DNA of 5,919 nt from an uncultured Hymenobacter sp. (GTDB lineage Bacteria; Bacteroidota; Bacteroidia; Cytophagales; Hymenobacteraceae), in assembly GCA_937871705.1 (NCBI GenBank), contig CALMOO010000902.1:7266-13184 (forward strand), written 5' to 3'. Below, in pieces: positions 1 through 5,859 of the stretch. The notes below the pieces were generated by a model that was not told the DNA's origin, did not search any database, and saw nothing but the letters and a program-made list of their open reading frames with translations. Within the stretch, counting starts at the first letter, position 1. Every line of letters begins with the position of its first letter. The translations under genes were made by a program, and so were the position numbers.

Positions 1-845
1 GTGCGCAGCGGCGTCCAGCGCGGGTCCAACACGGGGTCGTTCCAGCCCAGGCGGTGGCCGGTATTCACTTCCCACTGGTTGTCGTAGTAGTAGTTAAACC
101 CCATGATGTCCAGAAACTCGGGCCTACCCCCCAGTTCAGGGCTCACGCGGCCAGACAGCATGTCGGTGGCTTGGTACTGCCACTCGTGGTGTTGCTGGGC
201 ATCGCGCCGGTGCTGCGGAATCGGATTGTGCGGTGCCACGATGTTCACCAGCGGCTCGGTGGTGAGAATGCGGATGCCAGGGTCGGCCTCGCGCAGGGCC
301 GCTACCCCCTCAATGTAGGCGCGCATGAGGCCATACTTCACTTCCCAGCCCAAGCGCACGCAGTAAGGCGACGTGGCGCGCACCTCGCCGCCAGCCCAGC
401 TCAAGAAGCTCACCTCGTTGATGGGCGTGACGATGAGCGCACCCTCGGGCCGCTGCGAGCGGTAAAAATCGACAAAGGCCCGGCACAGCGCCGCAAAGCG
501 CCGCGCAAACATGGGGTGCAGCGGCGTCAGGTCATCCGGGAAGCCGAAGTGGCACATGTCCCAAACCTGCTGCATGCCGTGGCGCTGGCCGGCGTCGAGC
601 ATGGTTTGCACCGTGCTCCAGTCGTAGTGGTAGGGAGTTTTTTCGATGTGCGCCCAGCGAATGCCCTCGCGCACGGTGCCGATTTTAAATTGGGCTATGT
701 CGGTATAATCCTCATCCAGCAGCTGGAGGTGCCCGGTGAGGGGTAGGAAATCGACGCGGTTGCCGAAGCAGTTGAGCTGGTCGGTGCATTCGTAGCCAGC
801 CCACCAAAAGGAATTGAAAGGTGTGTCAGTCGAGCTTAATTTCAT
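1..845 (-). CDS. GH1-like (clan GH-A) glycoside hydrolase, partial, C-terminus beyond the left edge
   Basis: The minus-strand frame opens with ATG at 845-843 and stays open for 281 codons to the left edge, so the C-terminal part is missing. The protein has no signal peptide and begins MKLSSTDTPFNSFWWAGYEC, so it is probably cytoplasmic. Seen in the sequence: an early FWWAGYEC segment (13-20), TVREGIRWAHIE (57-68), VWDMCHFGFPDDL (94-106), the NE pair in TPINEVSFLSWAGG (N143-E144) and FLDIMGFNYYYDNQW (244-258). In GH1 and other clan GH-A enzymes the Glu of such an NE motif, at the end of strand 4, is the acid/base. The second catalytic Glu would lie beyond the window. The protein resembles bacterial proteins annotated as family 1 glycosylhydrolase or beta-glucosidase-like, a divergent group whose substrate I cannot state. 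It lies 44 bp downstream of the CDF transporter gene on the same strand. No Shine-Dalgarno sequence is visible; the upstream region is AT-rich. The fold-level assignment is fairly secure, the substrate unknown. Confidence 0.85.
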   Translation of the reverse strand, partial: MKLSSTDTPFNSFWWAGYECTDQLNCFGNRVDFLPLTGHLQLLDEDYTDIAQFKIGTVREGIRWAHIEKTPYHYDWSTVQTMLDAGQRHGMQQVWDMCHFGFPDDLTPLHPMFARRFAALCRAFVDFYRSQRPEGALIVTPINEVSFLSWAGGEVRATSPYCVRLGWEVKYGLMRAYIEGVAALREADPGIRILTTEPLVNIVAPHNPIPQHRRDAQQHHEWQYQATDMLSGRVSPELGGRPEFLDIMGFNYYYDNQWEVNTGHRLGWNDPVLDPRWTPLR

Positions 846-850
846 AAATA

Positions 851-858
851 TAAAGGTA
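851..858 (-). promoter_or_regulatory. Candidate -7 box (TACCTTTA) directly before the GH1-like gene
   Basis: On the minus strand TACCTTTA lies five bases before the ATG. It fits the Bacteroidota -7 consensus TAnnTTTG except for the last base. With usual spacing, transcription would begin about two bases before the start codon and give a leaderless or near-leaderless mRNA. No convincing TTG -33 element sits 19-21 bases upstream. The gene could instead be read through from the CDF gene, because I see no good terminator in the 44-bp gap. Confidence 0.3.
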
Positions 859-889
859 GAATACTATTGCTAAAGCTGGGCCTGCAGGC

Positions 890-1813
890 TTATGCGCGGT
901 TGGCCAGCGACTTAGCTTCGATAAAAATGCGTTTGAACTCGGGGCGTGCTGCCCGAATGGTGTTTTGCACGGCCACCACGGCTGCTTCGACCTGCGCGGC
1001 CGTCAGGTGGTCGTCGAAATCTACATCGAGGGCCAGCACCACATCGTCGGGTGCCAGGTACATGGTCAGGGGCGGGCGCACCAGCGCCACGCCCGGCATT
1101 TGGAGCGCCAGGTTTTGTACCTGCAGCACGGTTTCCGCGCTCGCACCTTCGCCCACCAGCAGCGCCTTGGTGCGCGCTACCAGCAGCACGGCCACGCCCA
1201 TCAGCAGCAAGCCAATGACCACGGAAGCGGCCCCGTCGAGGGAGGGATTGTGGAGCAAATGCCCCAGAAACACGCCGAGCAGCGCCACGAGCAGGCCCGC
1301 CACGGCGGCCACGTTTTCGAGCACCGAGGCAAACACGGCTGGGTCGCGGCTGGTGCGCAGCGTGTGCCAGAAGCTGCTACCCCCCTGTTGGTTTTCGAGT
1401 AGTGCTCGGATGGCCAGCCCCGCCGCGGCGCCCTCAAATAGTATCGATACGCCCAGCACGATGTAGTTCCAGAGCGGGTCTTCGAGCGGCTCGGGGTGCT
1501 CGATGTGTTTAATGCCTTCGTAGAACGACATGCCGCCGCCAATGGCGAAGATGAGCACCGCCACGATTAAGGCCCAGAAATACAGCTCTTTGCCGTGGCC
1601 AAAGGGGTGCTGCGCATCGGGCGGGCGCTGGCTGCGGCTCATGCCATAGAGCAGCAGGCCACCATTGCCAGTGTCGACGAGCGAGTGAATACCTTCGGAA
1701 AGCATCGCCGACGAACCCGTGAGGTAGGCTGCCACGAATTTGCTGGCCGCGATGGCGACGTTGGCGGCAATGCCGCCGTACAGCGAAAGCTTGGAGGAGG
1801 AAGATGCTGACAT
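890..1813 (-). CDS. Cation diffusion facilitator, SLC30A9/ZnT9-like
   Basis: This 307-residue inner-membrane transporter of the CDF family is expected to exchange Zn2+ or a similar divalent cation for protons. About six hydrophobic helices are visible (roughly 10-32, 36-57, 77-100, 115-137, 157-185 and 193-215), followed by a cytoplasmic C-terminal domain (about 222-303). The TM2 metal motif is present as HSLVD (H43, D47). The stretch DTGNGGLLLYG, the loop HPFGHGKELYFWALI (69-83) and GGGMSFYEGI are typical of the ZnT9-like branch. In TM5 the family's acidic pair appears as LEN (E166-N167), so one expected acidic residue is replaced by Asn. There is no His-rich loop. The ATG at 1813-1811 is the first start after an in-frame stop (TGA at 1822-1820). 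An AAAGG at 1828-1824 is a possible ribosome binding site ten bases upstream. The gene is divergent from the TonB-dependent receptor. Family assignment is strong; the transported metal is inferred. Confidence 0.93.
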   Translation of the reverse strand: MSASSSSKLSLYGGIAANVAIAASKFVAAYLTGSSAMLSEGIHSLVDTGNGGLLLYGMSRSQRPPDAQHPFGHGKELYFWALIVAVLIFAIGGGMSFYEGIKHIEHPEPLEDPLWNYIVLGVSILFEGAAAGLAIRALLENQQGGSSFWHTLRTSRDPAVFASVLENVAAVAGLLVALLGVFLGHLLHNPSLDGAASVVIGLLLMGVAVLLVARTKALLVGEGASAETVLQVQNLALQMPGVALVRPPLTMYLAPDDVVLALDVDFDDHLTAAQVEAAVVAVQNTIRAARPEFKRIFIEAKSLANRA

Positions 1814-1961
1814 GCGAAGTCAGCCTTTACGGGGCAGAGCGGGCCGAGGTTGGTTGCGGGGGTTTTGGGCGGCGCCCCGGCATTAGCACGGACGCCCCAG
1901 CGGCGAGTCCTACCCCTCCATTTAGGGGCCAGGCAGCGACCAGGCATAGCTTGTGGAATAT

Positions 1962-1969
1962 ATAAGGTA
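1962..1969 (-). promoter_or_regulatory. Candidate -7 box (TACCTTAT) for the CDF gene
   Basis: The minus strand reads CTCTACCTTATATATTCC here, inside the most AT-rich part of the gap. TACCTTAT matches TAnnTTTG only partly. A TTTG lies just 10 bases upstream on the same strand, too close for a standard -33 element to this box, but 15 bases from the overlapping TATATATT, which is an alternative -7. Either choice gives a CDF leader of roughly 140 nt. Confidence 0.3.
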
Positions 1970-1987
1970 GAGAGTTAAACAAAGGGG

Positions 1988-2018
1988 TTGGATTATTGCA
2001 GCCATTGCCTCACCTTTG
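1988..2018 (+). promoter_or_regulatory. Candidate Bacteroidota-type promoter of the receptor gene
   Basis: TTG at 1988-1990 is followed after 20 bases by CACCTTTG at 2011-2018. This fits the Bacteroidota sigma-70 type arrangement (TTG or TTTG near -33, TAnnTTTG near -7), with C in place of the first T of the -7 box. Predicted transcription start is about 2022, giving a leader of about 130 nt before the ATG at 2151. It is the best promoter match in the window. Confidence 0.45.
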
Positions 2019-2150
2019 CAACCAGCCGCGCTCGGTAAATCAGTTAGTAAAAAGCTGGTATTGCTTCTTTTGCTTACTGCGCTTCATTAGCAGTTACCCA
2101 CCGCGACAGCCCACGCAGGCACCGCTCATTGCTGTACTGCTTTCTACCGT

Positions 2151-4625
2151 ATGCCTACCCACTACCTGGTTAAATTAGTTGGTATATCATCAGGAGTTTT
2201 GCGCTGGCTGCTACTGAGCTGGCTGCTGAGCGCGCCGCTAACCATGCTGGGGCAAGGCCGAGCCAGCGTGCACGGCACGGTGACTAATAGCCAGGGGGTA
2301 GGAATTGAGCTGGCTACCCTGACGCTGCATCGCGCCACCGATTCGGTAGTGGTAAAAACCGAGTTTAGTGATGCGCACGGCGGCTTCCAGCTCGATGCCA
2401 AGGCCGGCGAGCGCTACCGCGTATCGGCGGCGAAGGCAGGGCTGGCCCGCTCCTGGAGCCCGGCATTTGAGCTGCCCGCCGCGGGCCTGACGCTGGCAGT
2501 TATCACCTTGGTGGCCAGCCAGGGTGTTGTGCTCAAAGACGTGGCCGTGACCGGCCGCAAGCCACTGTTTGAACACCGCCCCGACCGCACTGTGGTGAAC
2601 GTGGCCGATAGCCCGCTCTCGGCCGGCGCTACCACGCTCGATGTGCTGGGCCGCTCGCCCGGCGTTAGCCTTGGGGCGGACAATGACTTGGCGTTGCGCG
2701 GCCGCACGGGTGTGCTCGTGTACGTCGATGGCAAGCGGATGCCCATGTCGGGCGCCGAGTTGGCCGACTACCTGCGCGCCCTGCCCGCCGAGCAGCTGCA
2801 AAGCATCGAGCTGATAACTAACCCGCCCGCCAGCTACGATGCTCAGGGTGGGGCGGGCGTCATCGATATCAAGCTTAAGCGCGACCAGCGCCTGGGCACC
2901 AATGGCAGCGTGAACGCCAGCTACGGCCGGAGCGAGTACGGCAAGTTTGTTGGCGGTCTGGCGCTGAATTATCGCCGCAAGAAAATCAACCTTTACGGCA
3001 CCTACGCCTACACCGACCGGCGCTACTTTACGCACCTTAGCTTCGACCGGCAGTTTTTTGCTACCCCCCTACAGCCGGCCGGCCGCAGCCTGCAGTTCAG
3101 CGACCAGATTTCGCAGCTGCGCTCGCACAGCGGCAAGGTAGGGCTCGATGTAACGCTCTCCAAGCGCACGCTGCTAGGCGCTTCTTTAATGGGGCTGGCT
3201 AGCCAACTCAACAGCCGCATCGACGGCGACACGCACCTTTTTGAGGCCAGCGGTGCGCCCAGCGCGCATTACACTTCGACCACTGACCAGGACCTCAGCC
3301 GGCCCAGCGGCGCCGCCAACTTGAACCTGCGCCACAGCTTTGCCGACTCGGCCACCGCTGCTACCTTGAGTGCCGATGCCGACTACGCTCGCTACCGCAC
3401 CACGCGCCTCACCGGCCTCAATACGTACTTCGAAACACCGGCCGGGCCCACTAATCTGCTCAGCGGCGACCAACACAGCAACTTGTCTATCGGGGCGCTG
3501 CGGGTGGACTATAGCCAACCCCTGCCTCACCGCGCGCGCCTCGAAGCCGGCGGCAAGATTACCTTAATCACGTCGAGTAATGACGTGCTTTTTACTAATA
3601 CAGTTAATGGCCAGCAGACCGTTAACTCAGATATATCCAACGAGTTTCGCTACCGCGAAAACGTGAATGCGGCCTATGCTAACCTGCGCGGCGCGGCTCC
3701 TAAAACCACGCTGCAAGCTGGGCTGCGCGCTGAGCAAACCAACACCCTGGCCGACCTGTCGGGTGCCGACGCCCGCAAGCGCCACTATATTCAACTGTTT
3801 CCGAACCTGCTGGTGCAGCGCACGCTCAACGAGCGGCACGCGTTGGCGCTGGCCATCGCTCGGCGGGTCGACCGGCCTACTTATTCCCAGCTAAATCCGC
3901 TGCGGGCCTACGTCGATGCCACGTCTTACCGCTCGGGAAATCCCTACTTGGTAGCTTCGACCAGCTATAATTACGAGCTTACCCATACGTATAAAGGGAA
4001 ATTCAGCACCGCCCTGGCCTACGCCCGCACCAGCCAGCCGATTGAGCACGTAGTGCAGCCCTCGCCCGATGGAAATCGGGTGGTCGTTACGCAGGATGTG
4101 AACCTGACCACGCAACACTTTTATACCCTAACCTTCATTGTGCCTCTGGAGCTTACCAGCTGGTGGACGCTCTACGCCAACGAGCTGTTTTACTACAATC
4201 GGTTTGTGGGTAATGTGGCCGGCACTGCCCTCGACCGCGGCCAGTTTGCTTGCAACCTGACGCTCAATAATAGCATCACGTTGCCCCATGGCTGGACGGC
4301 CGATTTGAATGGCTTGTACGAATCGCGGGAAGTATTCGTCTTTGAAACAACCCGGCAGCGGGGCCAGGTGTCGGCGGGCATCCAGAAAAGCATTTGGGGC
4401 AAACAAGGCACCCTGCGGCTGAACGTGGCCGATATTTTTTACACCACACCCATTCGCGCAACGGCCACCTACAACAACTTCGTGGAAAGCTTTGTGGCGC
4501 GGCCCGACACGCGCATCGTTACGGCGGCGTTCACCTACCGCTTTGGCAACAACAAGGTGGCAGCCGCTCGCCGCCGGGCCGCTGGCGCCGATGAAGAGCT
4601 ACGCCGCGCCGCCGGGGGGCAATAG
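2151..4625 (+). CDS. TonB-dependent outer-membrane receptor, OMP_b-brl_3 family
   Basis: This complete 824-residue protein is expected to be exported and to form a plugged outer-membrane beta-barrel energised by TonB. A signal peptide covers about 1-35, with K8 and R18 before the hydrophobic core and cleavage likely near LGQG. A carboxypeptidase-regulatory-like beta-sandwich follows (about 38-124, from ASVHGTVTNSQGVGI). Next come the linker VLKDVAVTGRKPLFEHRPDR (127-146) and a plug (about 147-245) with LDVLGRSPGV, VYVDGKRM and IELITNPPASYDAQGGAGVI. The rest is barrel, ending in FTYRFGNNKVAAARRR and a short charged tail, a C-terminus characteristic of OMP_b-brl_3 proteins. Length is normal for the family and no frameshift is seen. 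No SusD partner, sigma or anti-sigma gene is adjacent, so the ligand cannot be inferred. The start at 2151 lacks a Shine-Dalgarno sequence; a TTG at codon 17 has AGGAG just before it but would shorten the positively charged n-region, so I prefer the ATG. Confidence 0.94.
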   Translation: MPTHYLVKLVGISSGVLRWLLLSWLLSAPLTMLGQGRASVHGTVTNSQGVGIELATLTLHRATDSVVVKTEFSDAHGGFQLDAKAGERYRVSAAKAGLARSWSPAFELPAAGLTLAVITLVASQGVVLKDVAVTGRKPLFEHRPDRTVVNVADSPLSAGATTLDVLGRSPGVSLGADNDLALRGRTGVLVYVDGKRMPMSGAELADYLRALPAEQLQSIELITNPPASYDAQGGAGVIDIKLKRDQRLGTNGSVNASYGRSEYGKFVGGLALNYRRKKINLYGTYAYTDRRYFTHLSFDRQFFATPLQPAGRSLQFSDQISQLRSHSGKVGLDVTLSKRTLLGASLMGLASQLNSRIDGDTHLFEASGAPSAHYTSTTDQDLSRPSGAANLNLRHSFADSATAATLSADADYARYRTTRLTGLNTYFETPAGPTNLLSGDQHSNLSIGALRVDYSQPLPHRARLEAGGKITLITSSNDVLFTNTVNGQQTVNSDISNEFRYRENVNAAYANLRGAAPKTTLQAGLRAEQTNTLADLSGADARKRHYIQLFPNLLVQRTLNERHALALAIARRVDRPTYSQLNPLRAYVDATSYRSGNPYLVASTSYNYELTHTYKGKFSTALAYARTSQPIEHVVQPSPDGNRVVVTQDVNLTTQHFYTLTFIVPLELTSWWTLYANELFYYNRFVGNVAGTALDRGQFACNLTLNNSITLPHGWTADLNGLYESREVFVFETTRQRGQVSAGIQKSIWGKQGTLRLNVADIFYTTPIRATATYNNFVESFVARPDTRIVTAAFTYRFGNNKVAAARRRAAGADEELRRAAGGQ

Positions 4626-4674
4626 CTGACCAAGAGCATCGCCTACCCCTCCTAGTGCCAAGCAAATAGCTGAC
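4621..4674 (+). repeat. 10-bp direct repeat AATAGCTGAC flanking the convergent gap
   Basis: AATAGCTGAC occurs at 4621-4630, spanning the receptor stop codon, and again at 4665-4674. The two copies are 44 bp apart, start to start. Each contains TAGCTGAC, which can pair with GTTAGCTA at 4684-4691, allowing one G-T pair. Two alternative hairpins that share the same 3' arm are therefore possible. Confidence 0.5.
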
Positions 4675-4691
4675 TTACTACTAGTTAGCTA
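4667..4691. terminator. Candidate hairpin between convergent genes
   Basis: TAGCTGACT (4667-4675) and AGTTAGCTA (4683-4691) form a 9-bp stem with one G-T pair and a seven-base loop (TACTACT). The stem includes the stop codon of the minus-strand hydrolase (4691-4689). Read on the minus strand it is followed by ATTTGCTTGG, a weak U-rich tail. On the plus strand there is no T-tract. It is therefore a weak intrinsic terminator candidate, better for the minus-strand gene than for the receptor. Confidence 0.35.
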
Positions 4692-5639
4692 GCGCGAGGC
4701 ATCCAGAAACTGCTCTACTACTGCGCGGTACTTGGTGGGCTCTTCAAACCAGGGAAAATGCCCACTCTGCTCAAAAAACACAATCTTAGCCCCCGGAATT
4801 GCCTGTTGCAGGCGCCAGGCGGTGAGGGGCGCCACGTTCATATCGTAGCGCCCCGTCAGCACCAGCGTGGGAAACGTGAAGCCGGCCAGCTTTGGCGTGA
4901 AATCGGCCTTACTGGCATCCTCTCCCACGGCCTGCCCCACCGCCGGCTCCAAGCCAACGTTGTGGATGGGGCCGAGCTTCTTGAAGTATAAATCGCGTTG
5001 CGTTCCCGAGTAAAAGAGCAGGTTAAAATGAGTGCGTATGCTGGCTTCAGCCGCCTCCAGCGTAACCACCGATGGCTGCTTTTGCTGCTTCTCGGCGGCC
5101 ATCATTTCCGGAAACACCTGGTCAAAGAGGTGCACAAGGGTGTTTAGATTGCTGCCTGCCGCATCCGAGAGGATGAGTTTGGCCACGTGCTCGGGGTAGG
5201 AGCTGGCATAGGCAATGCTAAGCAGCCCTCCGTAAGAATCACCCAGCAACATAACTTTCGGCAAGTTCAATCCCTTGCGTAGGGCCTCCAGGTCGGCTAC
5301 CTGCGCCGCCAGGGTCTGGGGCGCGCCCGCCTGCACGGGCTTGGAAGCGCCCGTACCTCGCTGGTCATAAAAAATTACCCGGCGCTTTTGTGCCAGCTGC
5401 TTCCACACGTCTGTGGGCAGCAGGTAGGCATGAGACAGTCCGGGCCCGCCATTCACGACTAGTAGCGGCAGCGCGCTGCTACTGGCCCCAAACGTTTCGT
5501 AGGCCAGCGCCACCTGCTCTGTGGGAATTTTGCCCACCTGGTGGGGTAGGGCCTGCCCGGCGGCGAGCGCGGGCCAGGCCAGCACTAGCAAGCGCAGGAA
5601 CATCGGATAGGCAGCTGGCCAGTTCATTCGAAACTTCAT
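4689..5639 (-). CDS. Secreted alpha/beta hydrolase, proline iminopeptidase-like (S33-type)
   Basis: This is a 316-residue alpha/beta-hydrolase-fold enzyme. Numbered from the chosen start, it shows NGGPG (63-67, the loop typical of proline-iminopeptidase-like S33 enzymes), FYDQRGTGAS (90-99), the nucleophile elbow GDSYGG (133-138, Ser135), a probable acid in GRYDMNVAP (Asp266) and the catalytic His in QSGHFPWFEEP (His294). The triad is complete. A helical cap lies about 160-235. The likely reaction is release of N-terminal residues, classically proline, from peptides, but members of this fold also include esterases. The frame can be extended upstream to ATG 5813-5811, adding 58 Arg/Pro/Leu-rich residues without domain character. 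I choose ATG 5639-5637 because MKFRMNWPAAYPMFLRLLVL then forms a normal signal peptide with cleavage near ALAAGQA, placing the enzyme in the periplasm or outside. There is no lipobox Cys. ATGs at 5627 and 5603 are alternatives. The gene converges with the receptor gene. Confidence 0.9.
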   Translation of the reverse strand: MKFRMNWPAAYPMFLRLLVLAWPALAAGQALPHQVGKIPTEQVALAYETFGASSSALPLLVVNGGPGLSHAYLLPTDVWKQLAQKRRVIFYDQRGTGASKPVQAGAPQTLAAQVADLEALRKGLNLPKVMLLGDSYGGLLSIAYASSYPEHVAKLILSDAAGSNLNTLVHLFDQVFPEMMAAEKQQKQPSVVTLEAAEASIRTHFNLLFYSGTQRDLYFKKLGPIHNVGLEPAVGQAVGEDASKADFTPKLAGFTFPTLVLTGRYDMNVAPLTAWRLQQAIPGAKIVFFEQSGHFPWFEEPTKYRAVVEQFLDASR

Positions 5640-5709
5640 GGGGAACGCGGGAGGATGCGGGTGAAAAGCTGGGCGCGCCAGCCTCGTAGCCCGGCGCAGC
5701 CTCATTGGG

Positions 5710-5717
5710 ACAAGGTA
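5710..5717 (-). promoter_or_regulatory. Candidate -7 box (TACCTTGT) for the alpha/beta hydrolase
   Basis: On the minus strand CCCTACCTTGTCC lies about 70 bases before the preferred hydrolase start and inside the doubtful 58-codon upstream extension. TACCTTGT is a partial match to TAnnTTTG. A TTTTGG lies 12 bases upstream, closer than usual for a -33 element. If active, it would begin a leader of about 67 nt and exclude the longer protein. The rest of the 220-bp gap 5640-5859 shows nothing else I can name. Confidence 0.25.
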
Positions 5718-5859
5718 GGGAGGCCGCGCCAAAAGTGCTTGGGTCGGCCTTAGCCGCAGCTGCAGTAGTCCGGCGTGGTGGCGCAGCAGGGGGGTAGGCT
5801 TATTTGGTGCCATATTGCCTCGGCTCCTGCGCCACTTCAGCGCCGCTCGCTACCTGCTC

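Larger units (their letters stand above)
1814..2150. other. Divergent intergenic region (337 bp) between the CDF and receptor genes
   Basis: I see no convincing gene here. The CDF-proximal half is GC-rich and has two small potential hairpins: 1890-1910 (GGA-CGCC / GGCG-TCC with a two-base bulge) and 1913-1928 (CCCCT / AGGGG, loop CCATTT). Both would fall in the CDF mRNA leader, and neither has a T-tract. The middle (about 1950-2018) is AT-rich and carries candidate promoter elements for both directions. The remainder (2024-2150) would be a leader of about 125 nt for the receptor mRNA. A 60-codon frame starting with TTG at 1996 overlaps the receptor start and shows no coding character. Confidence 0.7.
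123..5798. repeat. Dispersed over-represented word [C/G]CTACCCC, 11 copies
   Basis: The heptamer CTACCCC or its complement GGGGTAG starts at 124, 302, 1377, 1910, 3061 and 4643 (as CTACCCC) and at 740, 2295, 5193, 5543 and 5791 (as GGGGTAG). In all 11 the base 5' of the CTACCCC is C (eight times) or G (three times). Copies fall in the GH1-like, CDF, receptor and hydrolase genes, in the convergent and divergent gaps, and in the gap before the hydrolase. For a genome near 60% GC about one copy would be expected by chance in this length. Its role is unknown. Confidence 0.7.

Noticed and set aside
54..746. A 230-codon plus-strand open frame
   Set aside because: It is antisense to the GH1-like gene, whose translation shows clear family motifs; the plus-strand product is low-complexity (His/Val/Arg-rich) with no domain, a typical shadow in GC-rich DNA.
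873..891. Palindromic fold GCCTGCAGGC just after the CDF stop codon, considered as a terminator
   Set aside because: The stem is only about six pairs with a bulge, and no T-tract follows on the minus strand.
867..1466. A 199-codon plus-strand open frame
   Set aside because: It is antisense to the CDF transporter and is Ser/Ala/Thr-rich without domain character.
1890..1928. Two small GC-rich hairpins in the CDF leader, considered as a metal riboswitch
   Set aside because: They are short, unconnected and match no riboswitch architecture that I recognise; simple GC richness explains them.
1639..1947. A 102-codon minus-strand frame beginning upstream of the CDF gene
   Set aside because: It overlaps the CDF start in another frame, is Arg/Pro-rich and has no motif; the CDF frame clearly encodes the protein there.
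1996..2178. A 60-codon plus-strand frame before the receptor, considered as a leader peptide
   Set aside because: It begins at a TTG upstream of the predicted transcription start, has no ribosome binding site and overlaps the receptor start in another frame.
2238..3035. A 265-codon minus-strand open frame inside the receptor gene
   Set aside because: It lies opposite the receptor's N-terminal and plug domains, has Ala/Gly/His-rich composition and no recognisable motif.
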